A stretch of DNA of 64,000 bases, taken from positions 682,001 to 746,000 of the forward strand of contig NZ_AP027081.1 in the NCBI RefSeq assembly GCF_030295425.1, given 5' to 3'. Below, piece by piece: positions 27,033 to 36,125 of this stretch. Position 1 is the first letter of the stretch; every line of letters begins with the position of its first letter. Below the pieces are notes generated by a model, which was not told the DNA's origin, searched no databases, and saw only the letters and a program-made list of their open reading frames with translations. Source of the DNA: Mesoterricola sediminis (GTDB lineage: Bacteria; Acidobacteriota; Holophagae; Holophagales; Holophagaceae). The position numbers were made by a program, and so were the translations under genes.

Positions 27033-30000
27033 TCACTTGTCTGTTGGTTTCAGCCGGCCCTTCGCCCAGGCCCAGGCCTTCGCCCAGGAGAACCCGTCCA
27101 GCAGGTCGAAGAACACCGGGATGACGATCAGGGTGAGGAGGGTGGAGGTGATGATGCCGCCGACCACCGCCCGGGCCATGGGGGCCCGCATCTGGGCGCC
27201 GGCGCCCAGGGCGAGGAAGAGGGGCAGCATGCCGCCGATCATGGCGAAGCTGGTCATGAGGATGGGCCGCAGCCGGGTGGTGCCGGCCTCGATGAGGGCC
27301 GCCTTGCGGTCCATGCCGTGCTCCCGCATGTTCTGGAGGGCGCGGTCCACCAGGAGGATGGCGTTCTTGGTGACCAGGCCCATCAGGAGGATGAGGCCGA
27401 TGGAGGTCATCATGCTGTTGGCGTCGCCGGTGATGAGCAGCATCACCACCATGCCGACCATGGACAGCGGGAGGCTGAGCATGATGGTGATGGGCAGTTT
27501 GAAGCTCTCGAACTGGCTGGCCAGCACGAAGTAGATGAAGCAGACGGCCATGAGCAGGGCGGTGCCCATGTAGCCGGCGGTCTCCTTGTTGTTCCGGGCG
27601 GAGCCGGTGAAGACCACGTCCACGCCCTCGGGGAGCTGGCCGGCCTTCTTCATCTGGGCCAGGCGCTGGTTGGCGTCGGCGACCACCTCGTTGAGGGTGC
27701 GGCCCTCCTTGTTGGCGGTGATGAGGATCTGGGCCTGGAGGGCCCGGCGCTGCAGCTTGCTGGGGGCGGTGGTCTCCTCGAAGCGGGCCACGTTGCTCAG
27801 CTTGACCTGGAGGTTGTTGCCGGCCTTGTCCTTCTTGGTGGAGCCGACGGTCATGACCTCGAGCTGGTCGCCCCGGCTGCGGTCCGGATCCGACAGGCGG
27901 ACCGTGACGTCGTACTGCTCGCCGCTGGCGGGATCCTCGTACTTCGCCACATCGGTGCCGTCCACCAGGGGGCGGACCAGGGAGGCCACGGTGTAGGGGC
28001 TCACGCCCAGGTCGGAGGCCTGGCGCCGGTCCACGGCCAGCCGGAGCTCGGGCTTGCCCTTGTCGCGGCTGCTGGTCACGTCCACGATGCCGTCGATGCC
28101 CTTGAGCATGTCGAGGACGAGGGGCTCGGCCTTCTCCATGGTGCGCCGGTCCGGGCTCATGACGGCCAGGGCGATGGGCTTGCTGTCGCCGAAGTCGGAG
28201 ACGGCGCTGATGTCGGTTTCGACGCCGGGCATGGCGCGGAAGCGGTCGCGGAGCTCGCGGCGGATGAACTTCATGTCCCGCCGGTGGCCCTCGGTCAGCT
28301 TCACGTAGATGGTGCCCTCGGTGATGGTCCCGTTCAGGCCGGTGCCGATGGTGGTGTAGACGTGCTCCACCTCGCGGCTGGGCTGGCCGTCGGGGGTGGT
28401 GCGGATCATGGTCTCCAGCTGGGCGGCCTTGGCCTTGGCCGCCTCCAGGCTCGCTCCGGCCTCGACCTTGAAGCCGACCTGGAAGTCGCCGCGGTCGTAG
28501 TCGGGCATGAAGTCGCCCCCGAGCATGCCGGAGAGGCTCATGGCGAGGACGAAGCTGCCCAGGCCCACGCCCATGACCGCGGCCCGGTGGGTCATGGCCC
28601 ACTCGATGCCCTTCTTGTAGGACTGCTCCCACCCGTCGAGGCGGTCGTTGAACCAGTCCACGGTCCGCATGATGAACCGGCGGTGCCCGTGGTGGGACTC
28701 CTGGTAGCCCTTCTCGTGCTCGGGATCGGGCCAGACGGCGCTGAGCATCGGGTCGAGGGTGAAGCTCACGAAGAGCGACACGGCGACGGCGAAGGCGACG
28801 GTGATGCCGAAGCTGAAGAAGAACCGGCCCACGATGCCGCCCATGAAGGCGACGGGGACGAACACCGCGAGGATGGAGAGGGTGGTGGCGATGACGGCGG
28901 GGCCGATCTCGGCCGTGCCTTCCCGGGCCGCGGTCACGTGGTCCTTGCCCATCTCGGCGTGCCGGGTGATGTTCTCGCGGACCACGATGGCGTCGTCGAT
29001 GAGGATGCCGATGGCCAGGGAGATGGCCATGAGGGTCATGGTGTTCAGGGTGAAGTCGAGCCCCTTCATGATGGTGAAGGTGCTGATGACGGACACCGGG
29101 AGGGTTAGGCTGGTGATGATGGTCGAGCGCCAGCTCTTCAGGAAGTAGAAGACGATGACGACGGTGAGGAGGCCGCCCAGGATGATCGACACCTCCACGT
29201 CGTCCACCGAGTCGACGATGAACTTGGAGTTGTCCTTGGCCTTCACGGTGGTGACCCCGAGCCTGGCCAGCTCCGGCTGGAGAGCCTTCACGGCCGCGTC
29301 GACCCGCTGGACCATGGCGACGGTGTTGCCGCCGATCTGCTTCTGGATCTCCAGGGCGACGGCGTCCACGCCGTCCATGCGGGCCAGGCTGCGCTTCTCC
29401 TTGATGCCGTCCACGATCCGGGCCACTTCCTGGAGCTCGACGGGACGGCCCTGCCGGTTGCCGACCACCACGTGGGCGAAGTCCTCGACCTTGCGGGCCT
29501 TGGCGTCGACGCGCACGGAGATCTCGCGGGTGGGCGTCAGGAGGTTGCCGCTGGGGATGGCCATGGTGTCCTGGCCGAGCGCGCCCATGACCTGCGGGAG
29601 GGTGAGGCCCAGGGCCTCGAGGCGCTGGGGATCCACGTTGACGAGGATGTTGCGGGTGGAACCGCCCACGACCTCGGCCTTGCCGACCCCGGGGATGTTC
29701 TCGATGCGCCGCTTCAGGAACTCGTCGGCGATGCGCGTGAGCTCCCGCGGGCTCATGTCCTTGTGGGTGTCCAGGGGCCGGACCACGAGGCTCAGCACGG
29801 GAAGCTGGGCCGGGTCGAACTTCTGGATGATGGGTTCCTTGATGGTGTCCGGCAGGTTGCGGCGGATCTGGCCCACCTTGGAGCGGACGTCGTCCAGGGC
29901 CTTGTCCAGGTCCCGCTCGATCTCGAACTCGATGGTGACGGTGCCCAGGCCGTCCTGGCTGGTGGAGCTGATCTCCCGCACCTTCTCGACGGGATTGACG

Positions 30001-30209
30001 GCCTCCTCGATCTTCTTGACGACGTCCTGCTCCACGGCGTCGGGGCTGGCGCCGGGGTAGACGACGCTGACGGTCACGACGGGGATGTCGACCTTGGGGA
30101 AGCTGTCCAGGCCCAGGCCCTTGATGGAGAAGAGGCCCAGCACCACGAGGGCCAGCATGACGCAGGTGGTGAGGACGGGCCGCTTGATGGAAAGGTCGGA
30201 AAGGAACAT
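27033..30209 (-). CDS. RND (HAE1-type) efflux pump inner-membrane subunit
   Basis: Proton-driven inner-membrane pump of the AcrB/MexB class; 1058 residues, 12 predicted transmembrane helices and two large periplasmic loops. It opens with the family's MFLSDLSIKRPVLTT and has the DSFPKVDIPVVTVSVVYPGASPDAVE stretch. The proton-relay Asp pair in TM4 is intact (GILIDDAIVVRENI). The second half repeats the topology (FVLASQFESFKLPITIMLSLPLSMVG, GLVTKNAILLVD). It is the last gene of tetR-tolC-MFP-RND, three bases after the MFP stop, so it should assemble with those products into a tripartite pump exporting drugs or toxic organics. The substrate cannot be predicted. Confidence 0.94.
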   Translation of the reverse strand: MFLSDLSIKRPVLTTCVMLALVVLGLFSIKGLGLDSFPKVDIPVVTVSVVYPGASPDAVEQDVVKKIEEAVNPVEKVREISSTSQDGLGTVTIEFEIERDLDKALDDVRSKVGQIRRNLPDTIKEPIIQKFDPAQLPVLSLVVRPLDTHKDMSPRELTRIADEFLKRRIENIPGVGKAEVVGGSTRNILVNVDPQRLEALGLTLPQVMGALGQDTMAIPSGNLLTPTREISVRVDAKARKVEDFAHVVVGNRQGRPVELQEVARIVDGIKEKRSLARMDGVDAVALEIQKQIGGNTVAMVQRVDAAVKALQPELARLGVTTVKAKDNSKFIVDSVDDVEVSIILGGLLTVVIVFYFLKSWRSTIITSLTLPVSVISTFTIMKGLDFTLNTMTLMAISLAIGILIDDAIVVRENITRHAEMGKDHVTAAREGTAEIGPAVIATTLSILAVFVPVAFMGGIVGRFFFSFGITVAFAVAVSLFVSFTLDPMLSAVWPDPEHEKGYQESHHGHRRFIMRTVDWFNDRLDGWEQSYKKGIEWAMTHRAAVMGVGLGSFVLAMSLSGMLGGDFMPDYDRGDFQVGFKVEAGASLEAAKAKAAQLETMIRTTPDGQPSREVEHVYTTIGTGLNGTITEGTIYVKLTEGHRRDMKFIRRELRDRFRAMPGVETDISAVSDFGDSKPIALAVMSPDRRTMEKAEPLVLDMLKGIDGIVDVTSSRDKGKPELRLAVDRRQASDLGVSPYTVASLVRPLVDGTDVAKYEDPASGEQYDVTVRLSDPDRSRGDQLEVMTVGSTKKDKAGNNLQVKLSNVARFEETTAPSKLQRRALQAQILITANKEGRTLNEVVADANQRLAQMKKAGQLPEGVDVVFTGSARNNKETAGYMGTALLMAVCFIYFVLASQFESFKLPITIMLSLPLSMVGMVVMLLITGDANSMMTSIGLILLMGLVTKNAILLVDRALQNMREHGMDRKAALIEAGTTRLRPILMTSFAMIGGMLPLFLALGAGAQMRAPMARAVVGGIITSTLLTLIVIPVFFDLLDGFSWAKAWAWAKGRLKPTDK

Positions 30210-30212
30210 GGC

Positions 30213-31322
30213 TCAGTTCCCCTTCGCGGCGGCGGGCTGGAGGCGGGAGCCGTCGGCGACCAGGTCCCGGCCCTGGGCAACCACCTGGGTGCCCGTGGCG
30301 AGGCCGTCGACGGGGCGCCAGCCGCCCTGGTCCTGGCCGACGGTGACCCGGCGGCGGCGGGCGACGCCGTTCTCGTTGATGTAGACGTCCGCGTCCCGGC
30401 CCACGGTGGTGAGGATGGCCGAGGGCAGGGCGGGGCGGGGGACCTCGCCCTCGCCCAGGATCTCCCCTTCCGCGAAGAGCCCGCTCTTGAGGCGGCCGTC
30501 GGGGTTGGGGACCTCCAGGCGCACGCGCAGGGTCCGGCCGTCCTGGAGGACGGAACCGCTCACCTGGGCGAGGGTGGCCTGGAAGGGGGCCTCGAAGCCG
30601 GGGACGCGGAAGGTGGCCTTCATGCCGGGCTTGATGTGGGCGACCATCTCGCTGGGCAGGTCGGCGACGATCTCCAGCTTGCGGTTGTCCACCAGGTTGA
30701 AGGCGGTCTGGCCGGGGCTGAGCATCTCTCCGGGCTGGACCATGCGCTGGGCCACCTCGCCCGCGAAGGGGGCGGTGAGCCGCGACTTCTTCAGGCGGGT
30801 GCGGGCCAGGCCCAGGTTGCTCTCGGCGGCCCGGGCCACGGCCATGGCCGCGTTGTACTGGGTCTCGGCCAGCTGGGCGGACTGTTTGGTGACGGAGCGC
30901 TTCTCCAGGAGGCTCTGGGCCCGGTCGTTGTCGCGCTTGGCCTGGGCGGCCTGCACCTGGGCCTGGGCCAGCTGGGCCTCGGCGGCCTGGACGGCGAGGA
31001 GCAGCTCATCCTCGTCCTGGGCGGAGAGGAGGGCGCCGGCGCCCACCCTGTCGCCTTCCTGGACGGCAACGCGGGTGATCCGGCCCGCGACCTCGGCCTT
31101 GAGCTCGGCGCGGTTCACGGCCAGGAGGGTGCCCGTGAAGGGGAGGGTCGCCCGGAAGGGGTGGTTCTCGACGGCCGCCAGGGTGACGGGCACGAGGCCC
31201 TCCACCTTCTGGCCGCGCTGCTTGGCCAGCTCGTGGTTGCGCTGCACGCGGTGGTAGCCGATGGCGCCGGCGGCGAGGGCCAGGGCGAGGGCGGTGTAGA
31301 CATAGGTACGGGTGGGGTTCAT
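30213..31322 (-). CDS. RND efflux periplasmic adaptor (membrane fusion protein)
   Basis: AcrA/MexA-type adaptor of 369 residues connecting the RND pump to the outer-membrane channel. A single N-terminal hydrophobic segment (VYTALALALAAGAIG) with no lipobox suggests a membrane anchor rather than a lipoprotein. The lipoyl/biotinyl-like halves flank a coiled-coil hairpin rich in Ala/Gln/Glu (about 110-190, LAVQAAEAQLAQAQVQAAQAKRD), followed by a beta-barrel (TAPFAGEVAQRMVQPGEMLSPGQ) and membrane-proximal domain. The start at 31322 has AAAGGTGA at proper distance; an ATG at 31352, overlapping the tolC stop, is the alternative. Confidence 0.9.
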   Translation of the reverse strand: MNPTRTYVYTALALALAAGAIGYHRVQRNHELAKQRGQKVEGLVPVTLAAVENHPFRATLPFTGTLLAVNRAELKAEVAGRITRVAVQEGDRVGAGALLSAQDEDELLLAVQAAEAQLAQAQVQAAQAKRDNDRAQSLLEKRSVTKQSAQLAETQYNAAMAVARAAESNLGLARTRLKKSRLTAPFAGEVAQRMVQPGEMLSPGQTAFNLVDNRKLEIVADLPSEMVAHIKPGMKATFRVPGFEAPFQATLAQVSGSVLQDGRTLRVRLEVPNPDGRLKSGLFAEGEILGEGEVPRPALPSAILTTVGRDADVYINENGVARRRRVTVGQDQGGWRPVDGLATGTQVVAQGRDLVADGSRLQPAAAKGN

Positions 31323-31348
31323 GGCGTCACCTTTCACGGTCCGGTTCA

Positions 31349-32647
31349 TCATCCAAGGGGGGGCAGGCCACAGGCGCGGCGCAGATCGAAGAGGGCGGTC
31401 CAGACCCCGAGCTGGGCGCGGCGGCGCTGGCTGTCCATCTGCCGTTCGGCGCGCTCGGCCTGGAGGAGGTCCAGGGAGGTGATGAGGCCCTGGTCGAAGG
31501 ATTCGCGGCTGGTGCGGAGGGCCTCCAGGGCCGCGTCATAGGCCTTGCGGGCGGCCTCGTCGTAGGCGCGGGCCTTGACCATCTCCCGCTCGGCGGTGCT
31601 CCGCTCGACGGCGATGGCCCGTTCCTTGTCGATGCGGCTCTGGGTGACCTGCTCGAGCTGGGCCCGGTTCTGGGCCCGCTTGCCCGAGGACCGCAGCCCG
31701 TCGAACACCGGGAAGCGCATGGTCACGTTCACCTTCCAGGTGTCGTAGGGCTCCTTGAACAGGTTGTTGGTCTTGCCGGCCTGGTAGCCGTACGAGGCGT
31801 TGAAATCGAACTTGGGCCGCAGGTCCGACTTGATGATGGTGTCGTTGGCCCGGTACATGGCCTCCTGCTGCTTGAGCTGGGCGATCTCGCTGCGCTCCGC
31901 GCCGGAAAGGGGGAGGTCCAGGCTGGGGGCCCCGGGGTCGGCCAGCCGCAGGGGCGTGTGCGGATCCAGGCCCAGGGCCCCGTTGAGGAGCTCCAGGGCG
32001 CGCTTGTAGGTGGCCTCGGCGTTCAGGTTCTCCGGCACCACGGACAGGTATTCGCTCTCGGCCCGCAGGCGGTCCAGCTCGGTGGCCGACTGCACCTCCA
32101 GCTTGGCCTTCACGTCGCTCAGGAACTGCTCGGCCGTGCGGAGCCGGGTCTGCACCACCTCCAGCTCGGCCTGGGCGGCGAGGGCGGCGATGTAGGCCTT
32201 GGCGGCGCCGTGGAGGGTGTCCAGCTCGGCGGTGGTGTAGGCCAGGCTGGCCTCCTTCTCGCCCATCTTGGCCACCTGGATCGCGGTGCCCAGCTTGCCG
32301 AAATAGAAGAGGGGCTGGGAGACGGTGGCCTGGGTGGTGTAGAGGTTGGTGGGGCTCAGGAGCTGGGCCGGGTCCAGGCCGAAGTCCTTGAGGCTGGAAC
32401 CCATGTTGCTGTTGAGCAGGCTCACGTCCCGGTACCGGGTGAAGTCCCCGGCCAGGGTGAGCTGGGGCAGGGCGTCGGCCCGGGTGCTGGTGATGAGGCC
32501 CTGGCGCTCGGTGACCCGCGCCTTGGCGGCCTTGAGCAGGGGGTTCTCGGCCTTGGCGCGCGCGAGGGCGCCGGCCAGGTCGAGGGGGACCTCGGGGGGG
32601 GCGGGCGGCTGGGGGGCGGTCTCGGCGGGGGGCAGGAGGAGGATCAT
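31349..32647 (-). CDS. TolC-family outer-membrane efflux channel
   Basis: Outer-membrane factor of 432 residues with the duplicated TolC pattern: ALARAKAENPLLKAAKARVTERQGLI, ADALPQLTLAGDFTRY, then LEVVQTRLRTAEQFLSDVKAKLEVQSATELDRL and a second half with IIKSDLRPKFDFNASYGYQ and SFDQGLITSLDLLQAERAE. The ATG overlaps the tetR stop as ATGA, giving translational coupling. From this start the N-terminus is MILLLPPAETAPQPPAP, which is short, Pro-rich and not a recognisable signal peptide; no better start exists upstream in frame. How it reaches the outer membrane is therefore unclear. Confidence 0.88.
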   Translation of the reverse strand: MILLLPPAETAPQPPAPPEVPLDLAGALARAKAENPLLKAAKARVTERQGLITSTRADALPQLTLAGDFTRYRDVSLLNSNMGSSLKDFGLDPAQLLSPTNLYTTQATVSQPLFYFGKLGTAIQVAKMGEKEASLAYTTAELDTLHGAAKAYIAALAAQAELEVVQTRLRTAEQFLSDVKAKLEVQSATELDRLRAESEYLSVVPENLNAEATYKRALELLNGALGLDPHTPLRLADPGAPSLDLPLSGAERSEIAQLKQQEAMYRANDTIIKSDLRPKFDFNASYGYQAGKTNNLFKEPYDTWKVNVTMRFPVFDGLRSSGKRAQNRAQLEQVTQSRIDKERAIAVERSTAEREMVKARAYDEAARKAYDAALEALRTSRESFDQGLITSLDLLQAERAERQMDSQRRRAQLGVWTALFDLRRACGLPPLG

Positions 32648-33312
32648 GGACGGGCTCCGGGAAGGGCTTCGGGGACGGCCAGACCCCTGAGGCTGAACTG
32701 GACGATGTGCCGCACGAGGGCCTGGACGTCCCGGGGCCACGCCGGGTCGCCGGTCATCATGCGGATCATCGGAAGGTTGATGTGGAAGTGGGTGATCTGG
32801 CCGAAGAGGCTGTTGACCGACAGGAAGGCCTCCTCGTCGTCCAGGTCCGGGCGCAGGGCCCGCATGCACCGGGTGATCTGGTCCACCAGGGGCTGGATGT
32901 GGCCCCGCAGGAGCTCGACCATGTCCGGGCGGGGGGACTGGAGTTCGCGGTTGATGAGTTGGTGGGCGGCCCGGTCGAAGTCGCCCCCCTCCCCGCAGGC
33001 CAGCATCTCCCGCAGCAGGCTCTCCACCAGCTGGTGGAAGGCATGGATGGCCCGCTCCCGGGCGTTCGGCTCATCGGGGGACGAGGGCACCACCTCGAAG
33101 GGCAGGGGGCGGATCGTGAAGATGTGGGTGAGGGCGGCGGCGTAGAGGCCGGTCTTGCCGCCGAAGTGGTACTGGACCAGCGCCGAATTGGCCTTGGCCC
33201 GCTGGGCGATCTCCCGGATCCCCGTGCCGTCGAAGCCGTGCTCGGCGAAACAGAAGACGGCCGCTTCGAGCAGCCGGAGGCGGGTGTTGGATTCGGGATC
33301 GATGGGGGTCAT
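32644..33312 (-). CDS. TetR/AcrR-family repressor of the efflux operon
   Basis: A 222-residue DNA-binding regulator. The N-terminal helix-turn-helix is typical (LLEAAVFCFAEHGFDGTGIREIAQRAKANSALVQYHFGGKTGLYAAAL, residues ~14-60). The C-terminal ligand domain resembles the CecR/DUF1956 type (REMLACGEGGDFDRAAHQLINREL, LFGQITHFHINLP). It is the first gene of the efflux operon and shares a control region with a divergent membrane-protein gene. Two 16-bp operator-like palindromes lie 17 and 50 bp upstream of its start, so it most likely represses itself and the pump until an inducer binds. Confidence 0.9.
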   Translation of the reverse strand: MTPIDPESNTRLRLLEAAVFCFAEHGFDGTGIREIAQRAKANSALVQYHFGGKTGLYAAALTHIFTIRPLPFEVVPSSPDEPNARERAIHAFHQLVESLLREMLACGEGGDFDRAAHQLINRELQSPRPDMVELLRGHIQPLVDQITRCMRALRPDLDDEEAFLSVNSLFGQITHFHINLPMIRMMTGDPAWPRDVQALVRHIVQFSLRGLAVPEALPGARP

Positions 33313-33328
33313 GGGTCACCTGGGGCTT

Positions 33329-33344
33329 AATCAACCGAATGATC
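33329..33344. promoter_or_regulatory. Operator-like site O2 (imperfect palindrome)
   Basis: AATCAACCGAATGATC matches the perfect palindrome at 33362-33377 in 13 of 16 positions. It overlaps the likely -10 region of tetR (minus-strand GATCAT). Confidence 0.55.
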
Positions 33345-33361
33345 AAGCGGGTTTCAGTTTT

Positions 33362-33377
33362 AATCAATCGATTGATT
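33362..33377. promoter_or_regulatory. Operator-like site O1 (perfect 16-bp palindrome)
   Basis: AATCAATCGATTGATT is perfectly palindromic and overlaps the likely tetR -35 element (minus-strand TTGATT). It is 33 bp, about three helical turns, from O2. Size and position fit a TetR-dimer operator controlling both directions. Confidence 0.7.
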
Positions 33378-33441
33378 GCTGCAAGAGGTTTTTTCAAGGA
33401 GGCCCCATCCGTGCCATCCTGGGAGGTCACCGGAGCCCGCA

Positions 33442-33786
33442 ATGCTGTCGTACATCGCCTTCTACGTCCTGGCGTCCATCCTGATCCTGCAGGGCACCCA
33501 GCTCCTGGGCGAGCTCACCCGCCCCCTGGGCACGGTCCCGGCCGAGGTCAAGCCGAACCCCCTCCCGGCCGCCCGGATCGGCGGGTTCCTGGTCACCTTC
33601 GGCGCCGCCTCGGTGGTGGCCGGCCTCCTGAGCCACCTCTACCCCTGGTTCCAGGGTTCCCTCGGCCTGCTGCACGGCGCCGGGATCCTCGTGGAAGCCG
33701 TCTTCGGCGTCTGGCTGGTCTTTGGCCGCAAGGTGGACTACCTCCCCGCGCCCGTCGCCGACACCCCGGCCCACGGCCACCACTGA
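33442..33786 (+). CDS. Small membrane protein of unknown function
   Basis: A 114-residue protein with three predicted transmembrane segments (about 2-20, 46-68 and 75-95) and a C-terminal tail ending HGHH that could bind metal. I do not recognise the family. The ATG follows GGAG by six bases. It is transcribed divergently from tetR, sharing the interval that contains the two operator-like palindromes, so it may be co-regulated with the efflux pump. A long imperfect hairpin follows its stop. Confidence 0.7.
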   Translation: MLSYIAFYVLASILILQGTQLLGELTRPLGTVPAEVKPNPLPAARIGGFLVTFGAASVVAGLLSHLYPWFQGSLGLLHGAGILVEAVFGVWLVFGRKVDYLPAPVADTPAHGHH

Positions 33787-33803
33787 GCGGTCTCCCGCCC
33801 GGG

Positions 33804-33852
33804 AGCGGGGACCCGCGGCGCGCGCCTCAGCCGCGCGCCGTGGGCCCCCGCT
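33804..33852. terminator. Long bidirectional hairpin
   Basis: AGCGGGG and a 13-nt GC arm (33812-33824) pair with 33832-33844 and CCCCGCT (33846-33852): about 20 bp with one A-C mismatch and one G-U pair, 7-nt loop. It separates the convergent membrane-protein and E1 genes. Confidence 0.75.
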
Positions 33853-33873
33853 TCGCGGGACCGGGACCGGGCC

Positions 33874-35997
33874 TCAGATCCGGGCCAACGCCCGGTACGC
33901 CTCCAGGAAATCGCTGGGCTGGGGCAGGATCTCGTCCTCCAGGCTGGGATGGTAGGCCACCCAGGTGTCCTTGGCCGCCAGGCGCTTGACCGGTGCGTCC
34001 AGTTCGAAGAAGAGTTCGTCCGCGATGCGGGCGGCCAGTTCCGCGCCGTAACCCCACTGGAGGGTGTCTTCGTGGGCCACGAGGACCCGGCGGGTCTTCC
34101 GCACGGTGCGGGCGACGGCCTCCCAGTCGTAGGGGCTGAGGGTGCGCAGGTCCAGGATCTCCACGGACAGGCCCTCGGCTTCCGCTTGGCGCGCGGCCTG
34201 GACGGCGCGGTGCACGGTGCTGCCGTAGGTGATCACGGAGAGGTCGGTGCCCTCCCGGGCGAGGCGGGCCTTGCCGAAGGGGATCATGTACCCGGGGCCC
34301 GGGTCGTTGCCCTTGTTGTGGGTCTGCCGGTAGAGGTGCTTGGGCTCCAGGAAGAGCACGGGATCGTCGCAGCGGATGGCGGTGCGCAGGAGGCCGGCGG
34401 CGTCCACGGCCCGGCTGGGGTAGACCACGCGCAGGCCCGGGATGTGGGTGAAGGTGCTCTCGCCGCACTGGCTGTGGTAGACGGCCCCGCCCATGAGGTA
34501 GCCGCCGATGGGCACCCGCAGGACGACGGGGGCCTTGAAGTGGTTGTCGCTGCGCCAGCGGATGTTGGCCAGCTCGTCGCGGATCTGCTGCATGGCGGGC
34601 CAGATGTAGTCGAAGAACTGGATCTCCACCACGGGCTTGAAGCCGCGCGCGGCGAGGCCGATGGCGCGGCCCACGATGGTGGCCTCGGCCAGGGGGGAAT
34701 TGAACACCCGGTTCTCGCCGAACTGGCGCTGGAGGCCGTGGGTGGCCTTGAAGACGCCGCCCTTGCCCTTCACCACCTCCAGGATCTCGGGGCGGCTCGC
34801 GTCGGCCACGTCCTCGCCGAAGGCCAGGATGAGCGGGTTCTCCGCCATCTCCTGCTTCAGGGTGGCGTTGATGAGGTCCAGCATGGTCTTGGCGGCGTTG
34901 GTCTGGTCCGGCGTCCGGTCTTCGGTGTCGAAGGCGGGGCCGGTGGGGTCCACCGTCTCGCTGTACAGGTGGCGGAAGCTGGAGCCGCTCTCCGGGGGTG
35001 GGGCCTGTTCGGCCTCCTGCCATGCGGCGTCCACCTCCTGGTCCACCTCTGCCCGGAGGGTCTCCCATTCGGAAGGCGTCAGGTCCCCGGCCTCCAAGAG
35101 GCGGGCGGGCCAGGTGACGATGGGGTCCCGGCGGGCCTCCTCGGCGCGCTGGGCGGGGGTCTTGTAGAGCTGCTCGTCGTCCGAGAGGGAGTGGGAGTAG
35201 GGCCGCACCACCCGGCCGCGCACCAGGGCGGGCCCGCGCCGGGCCCGGGCGTGGGCGACGGCCTTCTGGACGGCCTCGTGGCTGGCCACGGGGTCGCAGC
35301 CGTCCACGTCGTCCAGGACGAGGAGGCCGTGGGGTTCCCAGCCCTTGAGGAGGGCGGCCACGTTGGCGCCCGGGTACTGGACCTCGGTGGGCACGGAGAT
35401 GGCGTAGCCGTTGTCCTCCACCAGGAAGACCACGGGGGCCTTGAGGTTGACGGCGTTGTTGACGGCCTCCCAGAACTCGCCCTCGGAGACGGTGCCGTCC
35501 CCGGTGGTCACGAGCACCACTTCGCCTTCGGTCATGCCGAGCCGGGCGGAAAGCCCCTCGCGCTCGGCCCGGAGGATGGCCTCGGCCGCGCCCACGGCCT
35601 GGAGGAACTGGGTTCCCGTGGGGCTGGAGGTCGAGAAGATGTTGAGGCGGTCATCGGACCAGTGCCCGGGCATCATCCGGCCTCCGGTGGCGGGGTCGAG
35701 GCCCGAGCCCACGGAGCCCAGGAACATGTCCCGGGCCGATACGCCCAGGGCGTGGGCCAGGGCGCGGTCCCGGTAGTAGAGGAAGAACCAGTCCTGGCCG
35801 GGGCGGAAGCAGAGGGCTGCGGCCGCCTGGAAGGCCTCGTGACCGGCGCCATTGATCTGGAAGTACACCTTGTTCTGGCGCTTGCCGGTGATCTCCCGGT
35901 CGTCGATGCGGCGGGAGGCGTAGATCGTGCGGAGCAGGCCGACCTTCTCCTCGCGGGAGAGGGTGCAGGCGCCGGGGATCGTCTCGGTGTTGACCAC
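33874..35997 (-). CDS. Fused alpha/beta E1 component of a 2-oxoacid (branched-chain) dehydrogenase
   Basis: ThDP-dependent decarboxylase of a 2-oxoacid dehydrogenase complex, with E1-alpha and E1-beta joined in one 707-residue chain. The alpha half (about 1-340) has [19 protein letters not shown], the ThDP motif [17 protein letters not shown] to EDNGYAIS, and [13 protein letters not shown] with the phosphorylation-loop-like serines. The beta half (about 370-707) has [30 protein letters not shown] and [22 protein letters not shown]. It most resembles 2-oxoisovalerate dehydrogenase E1. No E2 or E3 gene is adjacent. The GTG at 35997 is preferred: AAGGAGAG lies just upstream, whereas the ATG 45 nt earlier sits in the AT-rich promoter. 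Confidence 0.88.
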   Translation of the reverse strand: MVNTETIPGACTLSREEKVGLLRTIYASRRIDDREITGKRQNKVYFQINGAGHEAFQAAAALCFRPGQDWFFLYYRDRALAHALGVSARDMFLGSVGSGLDPATGGRMMPGHWSDDRLNIFSTSSPTGTQFLQAVGAAEAILRAEREGLSARLGMTEGEVVLVTTGDGTVSEGEFWEAVNNAVNLKAPVVFLVEDNGYAISVPTEVQYPGANVAALLKGWEPHGLLVLDDVDGCDPVASHEAVQKAVAHARARRGPALVRGRVVRPYSHSLSDDEQLYKTPAQRAEEARRDPIVTWPARLLEAGDLTPSEWETLRAEVDQEVDAAWQEAEQAPPPESGSSFRHLYSETVDPTGPAFDTEDRTPDQTNAAKTMLDLINATLKQEMAENPLILAFGEDVADASRPEILEVVKGKGGVFKATHGLQRQFGENRVFNSPLAEATIVGRAIGLAARGFKPVVEIQFFDYIWPAMQQIRDELANIRWRSDNHFKAPVVLRVPIGGYLMGGAVYHSQCGESTFTHIPGLRVVYPSRAVDAAGLLRTAIRCDDPVLFLEPKHLYRQTHNKGNDPGPGYMIPFGKARLAREGTDLSVITYGSTVHRAVQAARQAEAEGLSVEILDLRTLSPYDWEAVARTVRKTRRVLVAHEDTLQWGYGAELAARIADELFFELDAPVKRLAAKDTWVAYHPSLEDEILPQPSDFLEAYRALARI

Positions 35998-36024
35998 AAG
36001 CTCTCCTTGCGCCGGGGTCCGGCG

Positions 36025-36060
36025 GGCGAACAAATTTATCATAACCGATTTTGTCAACAA
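36025..36060 (-). promoter_or_regulatory. AT-rich promoter region of the E1 gene
   Basis: Minus-strand TTGACA (36052-36057) and TATGAT (36038-36043) are both good hexamers but only 8 nt apart, so the exact -35/-10 pairing is unresolved. Confidence 0.4.
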
Positions 36061-36125
36061 TCCCCCGGCGGCGTCGGGGGCAGACCGGCGCAGACCGGTC
36101 CGCCCCCGGGGCCCGGGCAGGGCGG

